Origin: an uncultured Bacteroidales bacterium
GTDB lineage: Bacteria > Bacteroidota > Bacteroidia > Bacteroidales > UBA932
Assembly (NCBI GenBank): GCA_937901105.1
Contig: CALCHD010000181.1
Span: 1-9,372, forward strand
Direction of reading: 5' to 3'
DNA: 9,372 nucleotides
Below are positions 1 through 6,295 of this stretch, piece after piece (position 1 is the stretch's first letter; the number at the start of each line of letters is the position of its first letter). The position numbers and the translations under genes were made by a program. Below the pieces are notes generated by a model. That model searched no databases, was not told the DNA's origin, and saw only the letters and a list, made by a program, of their open reading frames with translations.

Positions 1-641
1 CCGTTAATTTTCAGCTCCTGTGAACCGCAAAACAGCTTTTCCAGATTGGTTGAAGGGGTGTTCAGGAGTGCGTGCAGCAGCTGTGACTCTTCCGGGCCAA
101 GCATCTGTGTGCCGTAAACATATCCGGCCGGGGCAAAGGTAAACTTTGCGGTTGCCATGTCAAATATTGGGGTTGCGCTGCTGTAGTTGTCCATTGGCAT
201 AAAGCCGAGCATCTTGCACAGATGGGTGATGAAATGAATATGGAAATTCGGCACCCCATGTCCAATATGCTCCAAAATCTGTATTGATGAGCTCAAGAAG
301 CTGTACAGATGTGGGTTGGCCTCCTCTTCCCTCACAGTTCTGCCCAGCAGCTCGCTTATGAAGATGGCTATGCTGCTTTTGCAGATGTCGCTCCTTATGG
401 CAGTAATCCTGTAGGGGGCAGAAATCTCCTTAATGGTAGGCATACTCTGTGAACCGTTGCTGTAGGTAACCACATCCAAGATGTTGAGCTTGTGCAATAA
501 AGATGCACTCAGCCTATTCTTTGAAGATGCCCTGAAATAGAGCGCACACCTGCCGGCAGTGCTGGAATAGCACTGCACCACAATCCCTGTATCTCCATGC
601 TTGATTGTGTGGAGGACAATTATCTGGCTCTTTGTAAGCAT
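1..641 (-). CDS. recO: DNA repair protein RecO, 3' end outside the window
   Basis: RecO works in the RecFOR pathway, loading RecA onto SSB-coated single-stranded DNA during gap repair and annealing complementary strands. The 213 codons present begin MLTKSQIIVLHTIKHGDTG, the typical start of Bacteroidota RecO (known pattern MLTKTRxIVLHTxKYGD), and lead into the N-terminal OB fold (about residues 1-80). The helical part follows, with NFHIHFITHLCKMLGF at about 133-148, matching the family's NFHLxFLxxLxxxLGF segment. The family is usually about 240 residues, so roughly 30 C-terminal residues are off the left edge. The ATG at 641 lies 7 nt after the rdgB stop, so the two are probably co-transcribed from the rdgB promoter. 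An AGGCGG run directly abuts the ATG, too close to be an ideal ribosome binding site, so translation may depend on coupling to rdgB. The identification rests on remembered family pattern, not on a search. Confidence 0.88.
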   Translation of the reverse strand, partial: MLTKSQIIVLHTIKHGDTGIVVQCYSSTAGRCALYFRASSKNRLSASLLHKLNILDVVTYSNGSQSMPTIKEISAPYRITAIRSDICKSSIAIFISELLGRTVREEEANPHLYSFLSSSIQILEHIGHGVPNFHIHFITHLCKMLGFMPMDNYSSATPIFDMATAKFTFAPAGYVYGTQMLGPEESQLLHALLNTPSTNLEKLFCGSQELKIN

Positions 642-648
642 CCGCCTG

Positions 649-1251
649 CTATGCAGTCTCCAATGAATTCAAATACTCTGCAAGGGCCCTCATTGCCTTG
701 CCTCTGTGCGAAATGGCATTCTTCTCATCCAGGGTGATCTCTGCCAGTGTACAGCTGTACTCTTTGGGGATAAATACAGGGTCGTATCCGAATCCCTCAT
801 TTCCGCTGCGGCTGCGGGCAATCTCACCCTCCAGCACACCCTCAAAAGTCTTCATCTCGCCGTCAAGTATAAGTGCCACCACCGTCCTGAACCTGGCAGT
901 GCGTGGAACATTTCCTTTCTCGCTCTCCACCCTCTCCAATTCTGCAAGCAGCTTGGTCATATTTGCATCAGTGCCTTTGTCCTCCCCTGCATATCTTGCT
1001 GTACGTACACCAGGAGCGCCGCCAAGGGCGTCAACCTCAAGTCCGGTATCATCGGCAAAGCAGTTCTTGCCAAACCTGTTCCACAGATATTCAGCCTTTT
1101 GAATGGCATTTGCCTCCAAAGTGTCTCCGTCTTCTGGAATATCTTCTGTAAGGCCAAGCTCTTTTGGCATAATTAGTGTAAATGAATCTCCAAGTGCCTT
1201 TTGGGCTTCAACCATCTTGTGCTGGTTGCCGGTAGCAAAAATTATCTCCAT
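649..1251 (-). CDS. rdgB: dITP/XTP pyrophosphatase (RdgB/HAM1 family)
   Basis: This cytosolic enzyme hydrolyses dITP, ITP and XTP to the monophosphate plus pyrophosphate, keeping deaminated purines out of DNA and RNA. The 200-residue length is normal for the family. Signature elements are all visible: the N-terminal nucleotide-binding TGNQHK (7-12), E45 in DTLEANA, the metal-binding and catalytic ADDTGLEVDALGG region (D67, D68), GVRTARYAG (81-89), GFGYDPVF (153-160) and SHRGKAM (181-187). It is the first gene of a minus-strand pair with recO. A TACCTTTG box 22 nt upstream of the ATG (1274-1281) fits a Bacteroidota promoter with a leader of under 20 nt; no clear Shine-Dalgarno sequence is present. 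The pairing of a nucleotide-pool cleaner with a recombination protein is functionally sensible but is only contextual evidence of a link. Confidence 0.96.
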   Translation of the reverse strand: MEIIFATGNQHKMVEAQKALGDSFTLIMPKELGLTEDIPEDGDTLEANAIQKAEYLWNRFGKNCFADDTGLEVDALGGAPGVRTARYAGEDKGTDANMTKLLAELERVESEKGNVPRTARFRTVVALILDGEMKTFEGVLEGEIARSRSGNEGFGYDPVFIPKEYSCTLAEITLDEKNAISHRGKAMRALAEYLNSLETA

Positions 1252-1268
1252 AATTGATGTGCTGATTT

Positions 1269-1299
1269 TTTGCCAAAGGTACTAAATTGTCTATTTTTG
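1269..1299 (+). promoter_or_regulatory. Probable Bacteroidota promoter of the S41 protease gene
   Basis: TTTG at 1269-1272 (-33 element) and TATTTTTG at 1292-1299 (-7 element, matching TAnnTTTG) are separated by 19 nt, the standard spacing for the Bacteroidota primary sigma factor. Transcription would begin near 1305, giving a leader of about 18 nt that just holds the ribosome binding site. Confidence 0.65.
1274..1281 (-). promoter_or_regulatory. Probable -7 promoter box of rdgB-recO
   Basis: Read on the minus strand this is TACCTTTG, an exact match to the Bacteroidota -7 consensus TAnnTTTG, ending 22 nt before the rdgB ATG. I see no TTTG at the expected 19-21 nt upstream; the nearest TTG is about 24 nt away. 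The box lies inside the spacer of the opposing S41 promoter. Confidence 0.5.
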
Positions 1300-1309
1300 T
1301 TTTTGCAAT

Positions 1310-1315
1310 AGGAGG
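1310..1315 (+). promoter_or_regulatory. Strong ribosome binding site that fixes the S41 start
   Basis: AGGAGG lies 7 nt before the ATG at 1323. It supports that start over the in-frame ATG at 1287, which lies upstream of it and even upstream of the predicted transcription start. Strong Shine-Dalgarno sequences are unusual in Bacteroidota, and this is the clearest one in the window. Confidence 0.7.
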
Positions 1316-1322
1316 AAATATT

Positions 1323-2936
1323 ATGAAGAAATTTGGAAATTTTGTAGTTCTGGCAGCGTTGGCAATGGCAGTTGCAGGCAACCTGGCAGCCCAATCAGCA
1401 GATTTCAAGACAGGAAAGGCCCTTGAAGTGCAGTACAATATACTAAAGGCCTTGAGCGTGGCGTTTGTAGATTCAGTGGATGTGGAGAAGCTTACCAACA
1501 CCGGAATAGAGGCAATGCTCAAGTCACTTGACCCATATACAGAATATATTCCCGACGAAAAAGAAGAGGATATGGAGCTGATGCGTTCCGCATCATATGG
1601 CGGAATTGGCTCAATGATCAGAAAAATAGATTCTCTGGGAGTACTTATTGCCCAGCCTTACATAGGCTCTCCGGCAGTCAAATACGGACTGGAGCCGGGA
1701 GACTATATCCTTGAGATAGACGGTGCAAGTGTAATGCCCCTTACAGCCGACGAGTGCAGCAGCAGGATGAAAGGGCAGCCCGGCACCCAGGTGAAATTCC
1801 TTGTAAAGAAGGGACGGGGAGGTGAGACAAAGGAAATAACTGTCACCAGAGAGAGAATACATATTCCCGACGTATCATTCTACGGCATCTTGAGAGACTC
1901 CATAGGCTATATCAAATATGAGGCATTTACAAGCGGCGGAAGCAATGACTTCAGGAAAGCTTTCACAGACCTTAAATCACAAGGGGCAAAGCATCTTGTA
2001 ATTGACTTGAGGAACAATGGCGGTGGCCTAGTAGACGAGGCAGTGAAGATCCTTTCACTGTTCCTTCCAAAAGGGACAACCGTGGTTACAGCAAAAGGAC
2101 GCACTCCGGAGTCTGCATTTGCAATGAAGACACAGACAGAGCCGCTGGACACACTTATTCCAATAACTGTAATAGTGAACTCGTCGTCTGCCTCAGCATC
2201 AGAAATTGTAGCCGGTGCAATCCAGGACCTTGACAGGGGAATGATTGCAGGAACAAGAACCTATGGAAAAGGCCTTGTGCAGGGATTCAGGCCTGTAGGC
2301 TACAACGGCAACCTCAAGCTCACTACAGCCAAATACTATACCCCAAGCGGAAGATGCGTACAGGCAATAGACTACTCCAACAGAAATGAGGACGGCAGTG
2401 TAGGATATGTCCCTGATTCACTTAAGAAAGCCTTTACCACCCTTAAGGGAAGAACTGTATACGATGGAGGTGGAATCACCCCTGATACAATTGTGAAAGC
2501 GCAGAAGTACAGCCGTCCGGCATACTCGCTGGTAGCGCACGACATCTTTGGAGAATACGCTATAGAATACTACAAGAAGCACAATACAATTGCATCACCG
2601 GCCAAGTTCACCCTTACAGATGAAGAGTACGAGAATTTTGTGAAATTTGCTGCAGCAAAAGACTTTGACAGCCGTAGCAGTGCCCATGCCCATCTGGACC
2701 AGATGCTTAAGGCTGCAAAGGCAGAAGACCTGTATGAGCTTTACAAGGCAGAATTTGATGCACTTGAGAAAAAGCTTACAATCTCAAAAGAGGAGATGTT
2801 GAGGGTGAAAAAAGCAGAATTCAAGCCTCTTCTTGAAGAAGAAATCGTATATAAATTCTACTTCACCCCAGGCCAGGTTGAATCAATAATAAGAAATGAC
2901 AAGCAGCTGCACAAGGTGCTGGATCTGATAAAGTAG
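1323..2936 (+). CDS. Secreted S41-family C-terminal processing protease with PDZ domain
   Basis: A periplasmic serine protease of the CtpA/Prc type, which cleaves proteins near their C-termini. The 537 residues are laid out as: signal peptide 1-23 (MKKFGNFVVLAALAMAVAGN then LAA|Q); a short helical pro-region; a PDZ domain at about 90-165 (substrate C-terminus binding, GLEPGDYILEIDG at 122-134); the S41 core at about 190-370; and a C-terminal region of roughly 150 charged, helix-prone residues. The Ser/Lys dyad is intact: S291 in SASASEI and K316 in YGKGLVQ, with Q320, the same 25-residue Ser-Lys spacing as S430/K455 of E. coli Prc. DLRNNGGG (228-235) is the conserved core strand and glycine loop. 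The start at 1323 is chosen for the AGGAGG site and the signal peptide. It has its own promoter and a terminator, so it is probably monocistronic. The physiological substrate is unknown. Confidence 0.95.
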   Translation: MKKFGNFVVLAALAMAVAGNLAAQSADFKTGKALEVQYNILKALSVAFVDSVDVEKLTNTGIEAMLKSLDPYTEYIPDEKEEDMELMRSASYGGIGSMIRKIDSLGVLIAQPYIGSPAVKYGLEPGDYILEIDGASVMPLTADECSSRMKGQPGTQVKFLVKKGRGGETKEITVTRERIHIPDVSFYGILRDSIGYIKYEAFTSGGSNDFRKAFTDLKSQGAKHLVIDLRNNGGGLVDEAVKILSLFLPKGTTVVTAKGRTPESAFAMKTQTEPLDTLIPITVIVNSSSASASEIVAGAIQDLDRGMIAGTRTYGKGLVQGFRPVGYNGNLKLTTAKYYTPSGRCVQAIDYSNRNEDGSVGYVPDSLKKAFTTLKGRTVYDGGGITPDTIVKAQKYSRPAYSLVAHDIFGEYAIEYYKKHNTIASPAKFTLTDEEYENFVKFAAAKDFDSRSSAHAHLDQMLKAAKAEDLYELYKAEFDALEKKLTISKEEMLRVKKAEFKPLLEEEIVYKFYFTPGQVESIIRNDKQLHKVLDLIK

Positions 2937-2960
2937 AATTTTAGAAAAAGGAAATGTTAA

Positions 2961-2995
2961 AAAGAGGGTGACCTTTGAGTCTTCCTCTTTCTTTT
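2961..2995 (+). terminator. Likely intrinsic terminator after the S41 protease gene
   Basis: AAAGAGG (2961-2967) pairs with CCTCTTT (2984-2990) across a 16-nt loop, which can add a small inner GAC/GTC pairing. The right arm runs into CTTTT. It starts 25 nt after the stop codon. The stem is only 7 strong pairs, so this is a moderate call. The following stretch, 2996-3126, is A/T-rich; I see no gene in it, only a short inverted repeat GAAAAATATTTTC (3052-3064). Confidence 0.5.
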
Positions 2996-3126
2996 GACTG
3001 TCATTATCTGCACAAGTTGAGGTGATGTTAAACTCTACCCCTGTCAGTTAAGAAAAATATTTTCAACTATCACAATATCAGTCTTTTATATTTTGCAAAA
3101 ACTGTGCATGTAAAACTTTTATAAAA

Positions 3127-3134
3127 TAACTTTG
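3127..3134 (+). promoter_or_regulatory. Probable -7 promoter box of the unknown secreted-protein gene
   Basis: TAACTTTG matches TAnnTTTG exactly. The best -33 candidate at standard spacing is TGTG (3103-3106, spacer 20 nt), one base off TTTG. The leader to the ATG at 3171 would be about 30 nt, A/T-rich and without a Shine-Dalgarno sequence, and contains a weak TTAAG/CTTAA inverted repeat (3136-3140 and 3147-3151). Confidence 0.5.
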
Positions 3135-3170
3135 CTTAAGAGAATAACTTAAAACACAATATTATTGATT

Positions 3171-4244
3171 ATGAAAGCCAGATCAATTCTTTTATCAGCA
3201 TTGCTGTTCCTATGTGGAAGCCTGATGGCTCAGCCATATTCGCAGCCTCCATATCTGTATTCCGATATAAGTTCCAGCGGAAATTACAATTTGACCGGGA
3301 AGAAGGTTTTTGTGTCTCTTTCTACACTGAACTACAATACAATATTTCGTCGGGATGAGTATATTTCCCAGAGGAATGCTTTTGTCCGTTATCTTGTGGA
3401 GTCTTTGAAGTTGAGGGGTGCAGTGCCGGTAACTGACAGTCTGGCCGCAGATTTTTATGTTACTGCATCTGTCTATTACACGGGTATCACTGAGGATGTT
3501 ACAGATTATTCCAAGGCAAGTAAGGCTGCAGGTTATAGACCTGTCAACTACCATGAAGAACTTAAAATTAAAAGAAAAGAGAGTTCTAACCCTAATGCGA
3601 AAATTACAAGGGATAAGTTGACTTCCCGTCCTGTATCTAAAATGCATGATATGGTTTACAGAGAAGAAGGCTATATAGTTAAAACTGTAACAGTTGAGGC
3701 TTTTGAACCTGTAAATGGAACAATTAGCAGTATCTGGAAAACCAGGGCTTTGGACCGCCATACTGAAATTGAACGCCTGCCATCAGATTGCGCCATGGTT
3801 TACCTTATGATGAGGGGGTATGGCAAGGAGATGGATGAAAGGAAATGCGGTATCTCAAAAGAGGATCCTTACTTTGCTGCATTTGAAAAATCAAGCACTC
3901 CAAAAGATATTGTCTTTTTCCCCGACAGTGAATCTTCAGACAAGGACATGAGTTTGTTCCTTGTAGAGAAATCAGAGGAAGGGACAGTTTGTCTGATAGA
4001 GGACAATCATCTGTTGTCAACAGACGAGAAGCATCCGAATTACAGGGCAGCCATGAAAGTTGGAAACAGGACAATAGAGTGCTCAAAGATGTACTATGAT
4101 ATGCGTCCTGTACAATATTCAAGATTCCTCACATTGGTATTCCCTACTGGAGGAGAAGATTTTGAGGAATTTGATATAATCTTTTACAGGAAGAATAATC
4201 CGGAAAAAGTTAAGCAGGCAATAAGGAATGTTGAACTGCATTAA
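3171..4244 (+). CDS. Secreted protein of unknown function
   Basis: I do not recognise this 357-residue protein. It begins with a clear signal peptide (MKARSILLSALLFLCGSLMA, cleavage likely before Q21). The Cys at 15 is not in a lipobox context (LFLC), so signal peptidase I export to the periplasm or beyond is more likely than lipoprotein anchoring. No further membrane segment is visible. Residues 45-105 (VFVSLSTLNY..., FVRYLVESLKLRG, AADFYVTASVYYTG) alternate strand-helix-strand and faintly recall small periplasmic domains in which an oligomer-forming helix is followed by 'ADFxV'; this resemblance to DUF4136-like proteins is only a guess. Four cysteines follow the signal (207, 226, 274, 304), so disulfides are possible. 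A very basic, probably disordered stretch lies at about 131-158. The start is the ATG at 3171; a TTG two codons earlier is less likely. The gene is flanked by a promoter and terminators on both sides, so it is probably transcribed alone. Confidence 0.8.
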   Translation: MKARSILLSALLFLCGSLMAQPYSQPPYLYSDISSSGNYNLTGKKVFVSLSTLNYNTIFRRDEYISQRNAFVRYLVESLKLRGAVPVTDSLAADFYVTASVYYTGITEDVTDYSKASKAAGYRPVNYHEELKIKRKESSNPNAKITRDKLTSRPVSKMHDMVYREEGYIVKTVTVEAFEPVNGTISSIWKTRALDRHTEIERLPSDCAMVYLMMRGYGKEMDERKCGISKEDPYFAAFEKSSTPKDIVFFPDSESSDKDMSLFLVEKSEEGTVCLIEDNHLLSTDEKHPNYRAAMKVGNRTIECSKMYYDMRPVQYSRFLTLVFPTGGEDFEEFDIIFYRKNNPEKVKQAIRNVELH

Positions 4245-4263
4245 ATGATGCAATATAAAGCAG

Positions 4264-4291
4264 AAGAGGATGGCCAACTGGTCATCCTCTT
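4264..4291. terminator. Shared bidirectional terminator between convergent genes
   Basis: AAGAGGATGGCC (4264-4275) and GGTCATCCTCTT (4280-4291) form a 12-bp stem with one G:U pair and an AACT loop. It lies 19 nt after the stop of the plus-strand secreted-protein gene and 24 nt after the stop of the minus-strand U32 gene, so it can end transcription from both sides. The T-runs on either side are interrupted (CTCTTATAG on plus, CTCTTCTGCTTT on minus), so efficiency is uncertain. Confidence 0.7.
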
Positions 4292-4315
4292 ATAGTATGT
4301 GGTTACAATGGAAAT

Positions 4316-5539
4316 CTACTCAAAAATATAAACCTTGTCTGAACGGCGGAGCCTTTCCGGAACTGCGATTGAGCATTTCTCTCCTTTTACGGCCTTTTCT
4401 GTTGGCTGGAGGTCTACGCGGATCTCCTGCGGCTGCATCTCAATTACACCGGTTGAAGGGCCTATGATAAGGAGGTTCTGGCCTACGTTTATCTCGCCGG
4501 TCTCTACAAGGATTTCGGCAACGCCTATGTTTGCAAAGTAGTTGGTAACCTTGCCTACGTAGGTCTTCTTTTTGGTGGCCTTGCTGCCGTAAACGTCGCT
4601 CCACTCGCCAAGGCGGGCACCCTGGTAGTAGCCGTCCCAGAAGCCGCGGTTGAATACCTCGGTAACGCTCTCTTTAAGCTCTGCTGCGTATTCTGGAGTA
4701 TATGTTCCTGCAATTACTGCATCTGCAGCGGCACGGTAGGCTGCAGTAACTTTCTTTACGTACTCTGCACTGCGGGCACGTCCCTCAATCTTGAATACAG
4801 ATACACCTGCATCAATTATCTTGTCCATGAACTCAATGGTGCAGAGGTCTTTTGGAGACATGATGTACTTGTTGTCAACTTCAAGTTCAATGCCTGTCTC
4901 AAGGTCGGTAACCTTGTAGCCTCTGCGGCACAGCTGGTAGCACGAGCCTCTGTTGGCAGAGGCACCGTAGTGCTGCAGGCTCAAGTAGCATTTGCCGGAA
5001 ACGGCCATGCATAGGGCGCCGTGGCAGAACATTTCAAGCTGTACCTCTTTTCCACTTGGCCCTTTAATTCCCTCTTCCTCAATTCTTCTCTTTATCTCCT
5101 TTACTTGCGGCAAGGTAAGCTCGCGGGCCAATACTACCACATCTGCAAACTGGGCGTAGAATTTTACCGCCTCAAAGTTTGAAACGTTCAGCTGGGTGGA
5201 GATGTGTACCTCAAGCCCAATCTGGCGGGCATATGAGATTACTGCCATGTCAGAGGCGATCACGGCGGTTACGCCGGCCCTTTTTGCCTCTTCCAATGCG
5301 TGACGCATAGGCTCAAGGTCATCGTTGTAGATGATGATGTTGAGGGTGAGGTATGACCTTACATTGTTCTCCTTGCAGATCTCTACAATGCGGTAGATAT
5401 CATCGGGATTAAAGTTGTTTGCAGAGTGGGAGCGCATGTTCAGGTTGCCTACTCCAAAGTAGATTGAGTTTGCTCCACCCTGGATAGCTGCCATAAGGCA
5501 CTCAAAGTTCCCCGCAGGGGCCATTATTTCAAGTTCCAT
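4316..5539 (-). CDS. U32 family protein, YegQ/TrhP-like probable RNA hydroxylase
   Basis: Annotated by tradition as a 'U32 peptidase' or collagenase. Characterised bacterial relatives instead hydroxylate RNA: TrhP (YegQ) makes 5-hydroxyuridine in tRNA and RlhA makes 5-hydroxycytidine in 23S rRNA, both linked to prephenate and iron-sulfur chemistry. The 407 residues open with MELEIMAPAGNFECLMAAI and GGANSIYFGV, the usual U32 barrel start. The family's cysteine cluster is complete: C177 and C184 in GALCMAVSGKC, and C200 and C204 in RGSCYQLCRRGY, in the same order as in YegQ. FKIEGRARS follows, and a C-terminal beta-rich domain (about 325-407, YVGKVTNYF onwards) matches the accessory domain of YegQ-type members. 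This is the last gene of the operon; a GC-rich hairpin lies 14 nt before the ATG, and AACAGG just ahead of it is a weak ribosome site. U32 membership is near certain; the exact RNA target is not decidable here. Confidence 0.93.
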   Translation of the reverse strand: MELEIMAPAGNFECLMAAIQGGANSIYFGVGNLNMRSHSANNFNPDDIYRIVEICKENNVRSYLTLNIIIYNDDLEPMRHALEEAKRAGVTAVIASDMAVISYARQIGLEVHISTQLNVSNFEAVKFYAQFADVVVLARELTLPQVKEIKRRIEEEGIKGPSGKEVQLEMFCHGALCMAVSGKCYLSLQHYGASANRGSCYQLCRRGYKVTDLETGIELEVDNKYIMSPKDLCTIEFMDKIIDAGVSVFKIEGRARSAEYVKKVTAAYRAAADAVIAGTYTPEYAAELKESVTEVFNRGFWDGYYQGARLGEWSDVYGSKATKKKTYVGKVTNYFANIGVAEILVETGEINVGQNLLIIGPSTGVIEMQPQEIRVDLQPTEKAVKGEKCSIAVPERLRRSDKVYIFE

Positions 5540-5553
5540 CCTGTTATTATAAG

Positions 5554-5568
5554 GGCGGCCGGGCCGCC
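5554..5568. repeat. Perfect GC-rich hairpin in the glycosyltransferase-U32 gap
   Basis: GGCGGC (5554-5559), a CGG loop, and GCCGCC (5563-5568) form a 6-bp all-G/C stem. It sits in the 39-nt gap after the glycosyltransferase stop and 14 nt ahead of the U32 start. On the transcribed minus strand it is followed by CTTATAATAACAGG, without a real U-tract, so it is more likely an mRNA processing or stability element, or a weak attenuator, than a full terminator. Confidence 0.65.
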
Positions 5569-5578
5569 AGGTTCTACA

Positions 5579-6295
5579 TTATATTTTATCCAGTCCTTTG
5601 GTGAACTTCAGCCAGTAGTACTTCAAAGGGTTGGTGTATTTGAGCTGTTTCCATGGACGGCTGCCGTGAGGGCGGTGCCATACCGGAAGATTGGTGTACA
5701 GCCAGTTGTTGAAGCCCATCTCAAGTGCCTTGTGCGAGATGGTTACATCATACCAGTTCTTGGTCTCATCCAGCTCCTCAAAGCTGAACGCCTTAAGGAA
5801 GGCAGGTGTAAGGAGCGAGCAGCAGAAGCTGCAGTGCTTCTCGTATTTGAACGCCATGTTCTCCTTCCCTTTGGCAGGAAGGTAAGGGTAGTTGATCTCC
5901 CCTTTTTCGTCTACGGTTACAGATGCAGTAATGGCACATTTCTCGTCTGCCATAGCGCCTTCATACAATTTCTGGAAGGTGTCTTTCTTTACAATTACAT
6001 CAGACTCCACAATTGCAAGCCCCCAGTTCTTCTCAATTGACTCCTTCTGGGTCATCCTCAATACCATAAGGTAGTTTGGAGAAGGGTGGTCTGTGAGGTC
6101 GCTGATATTTACAAGCCTGAAGCCAAGCTCCTTTGATGCCTTCTCCAGGATTGCAGTGTTTTCAGGGGTGCTGAAATCGTTGTATACAGTATATGTGTAA
6201 GGAACGGCAATCTCCGATGCCAGTGTGGCCTTGATTGTCTCCAGTGTAAGTTCGATGGAATCCTTTACAGGGGTTATGATGTTCAATCCTTCCAT
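5579..6295 (-). CDS. Glycosyltransferase, GT2-like (GT-A fold)
   Basis: A cytosolic sugar transferase of unknown acceptor and donor. The 238 residues show the GT-A pattern: ITPVKDS strand and turn (7-12), the first acidic site YND-FS (38-42, nucleotide binding), ESDV (97-100) as the DxD-like metal site after strand GLAIV, and near the end WYDVTISHKALEMGF (181-195), where D183 is a candidate catalytic base, followed by VWHRPHG with H207 and H210. There is no signal peptide or membrane segment; the basic, aromatic C-terminus (KYYWLKFTKGLDKI) could allow peripheral membrane contact. Its ATG shares one base with the upstream prenyl synthase stop (TAATG), strongly implying translational coupling. 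Family-level assignment is by motif pattern. Whether it acts on a polyprenyl carrier, lipid or polysaccharide is open. Confidence 0.85.
   Translation of the reverse strand: MEGLNIITPVKDSIELTLETIKATLASEIAVPYTYTVYNDFSTPENTAILEKASKELGFRLVNISDLTDHPSPNYLMVLRMTQKESIEKNWGLAIVESDVIVKKDTFQKLYEGAMADEKCAITASVTVDEKGEINYPYLPAKGKENMAFKYEKHCSFCCSLLTPAFLKAFSFEELDETKNWYDVTISHKALEMGFNNWLYTNLPVWHRPHGSRPWKQLKYTNPLKYYWLKFTKGLDKI

Noticed and set aside
698..1176. Two overlapping plus-strand open frames of 134 and 156 codons
   Set aside because: They lie antisense within rdgB, whose motifs are all intact on the minus strand, and their translations show no family-like pattern.
1287..1322. Upstream in-frame ATG for the S41 gene at 1287
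   Set aside because: It would put 12 residues before the signal peptide, overlaps the -7 box, and lies upstream of the AGGAGG site that fits the ATG at 1323.
2996..3126. Possible small RNA or short gene in the gap before the unknown secreted protein
   Set aside because: It is A/T-rich, with only short chance repeats (CTGTCA twice, GAAAAATATTTTC once) and no stable fold or open frame with supporting signals.
3213..3215. Possible lipoprotein cysteine in the unknown secreted protein (C15)
   Set aside because: The preceding residues are LFL, which do not make a lipobox, and a better signal peptidase I site (SLMA before Q21) follows.
3210..3761. Minus-strand open frame of 183 codons
   Set aside because: It is antisense to the secreted-protein gene, which has a convincing signal peptide, promoter and terminator. 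The minus frame has none of these.
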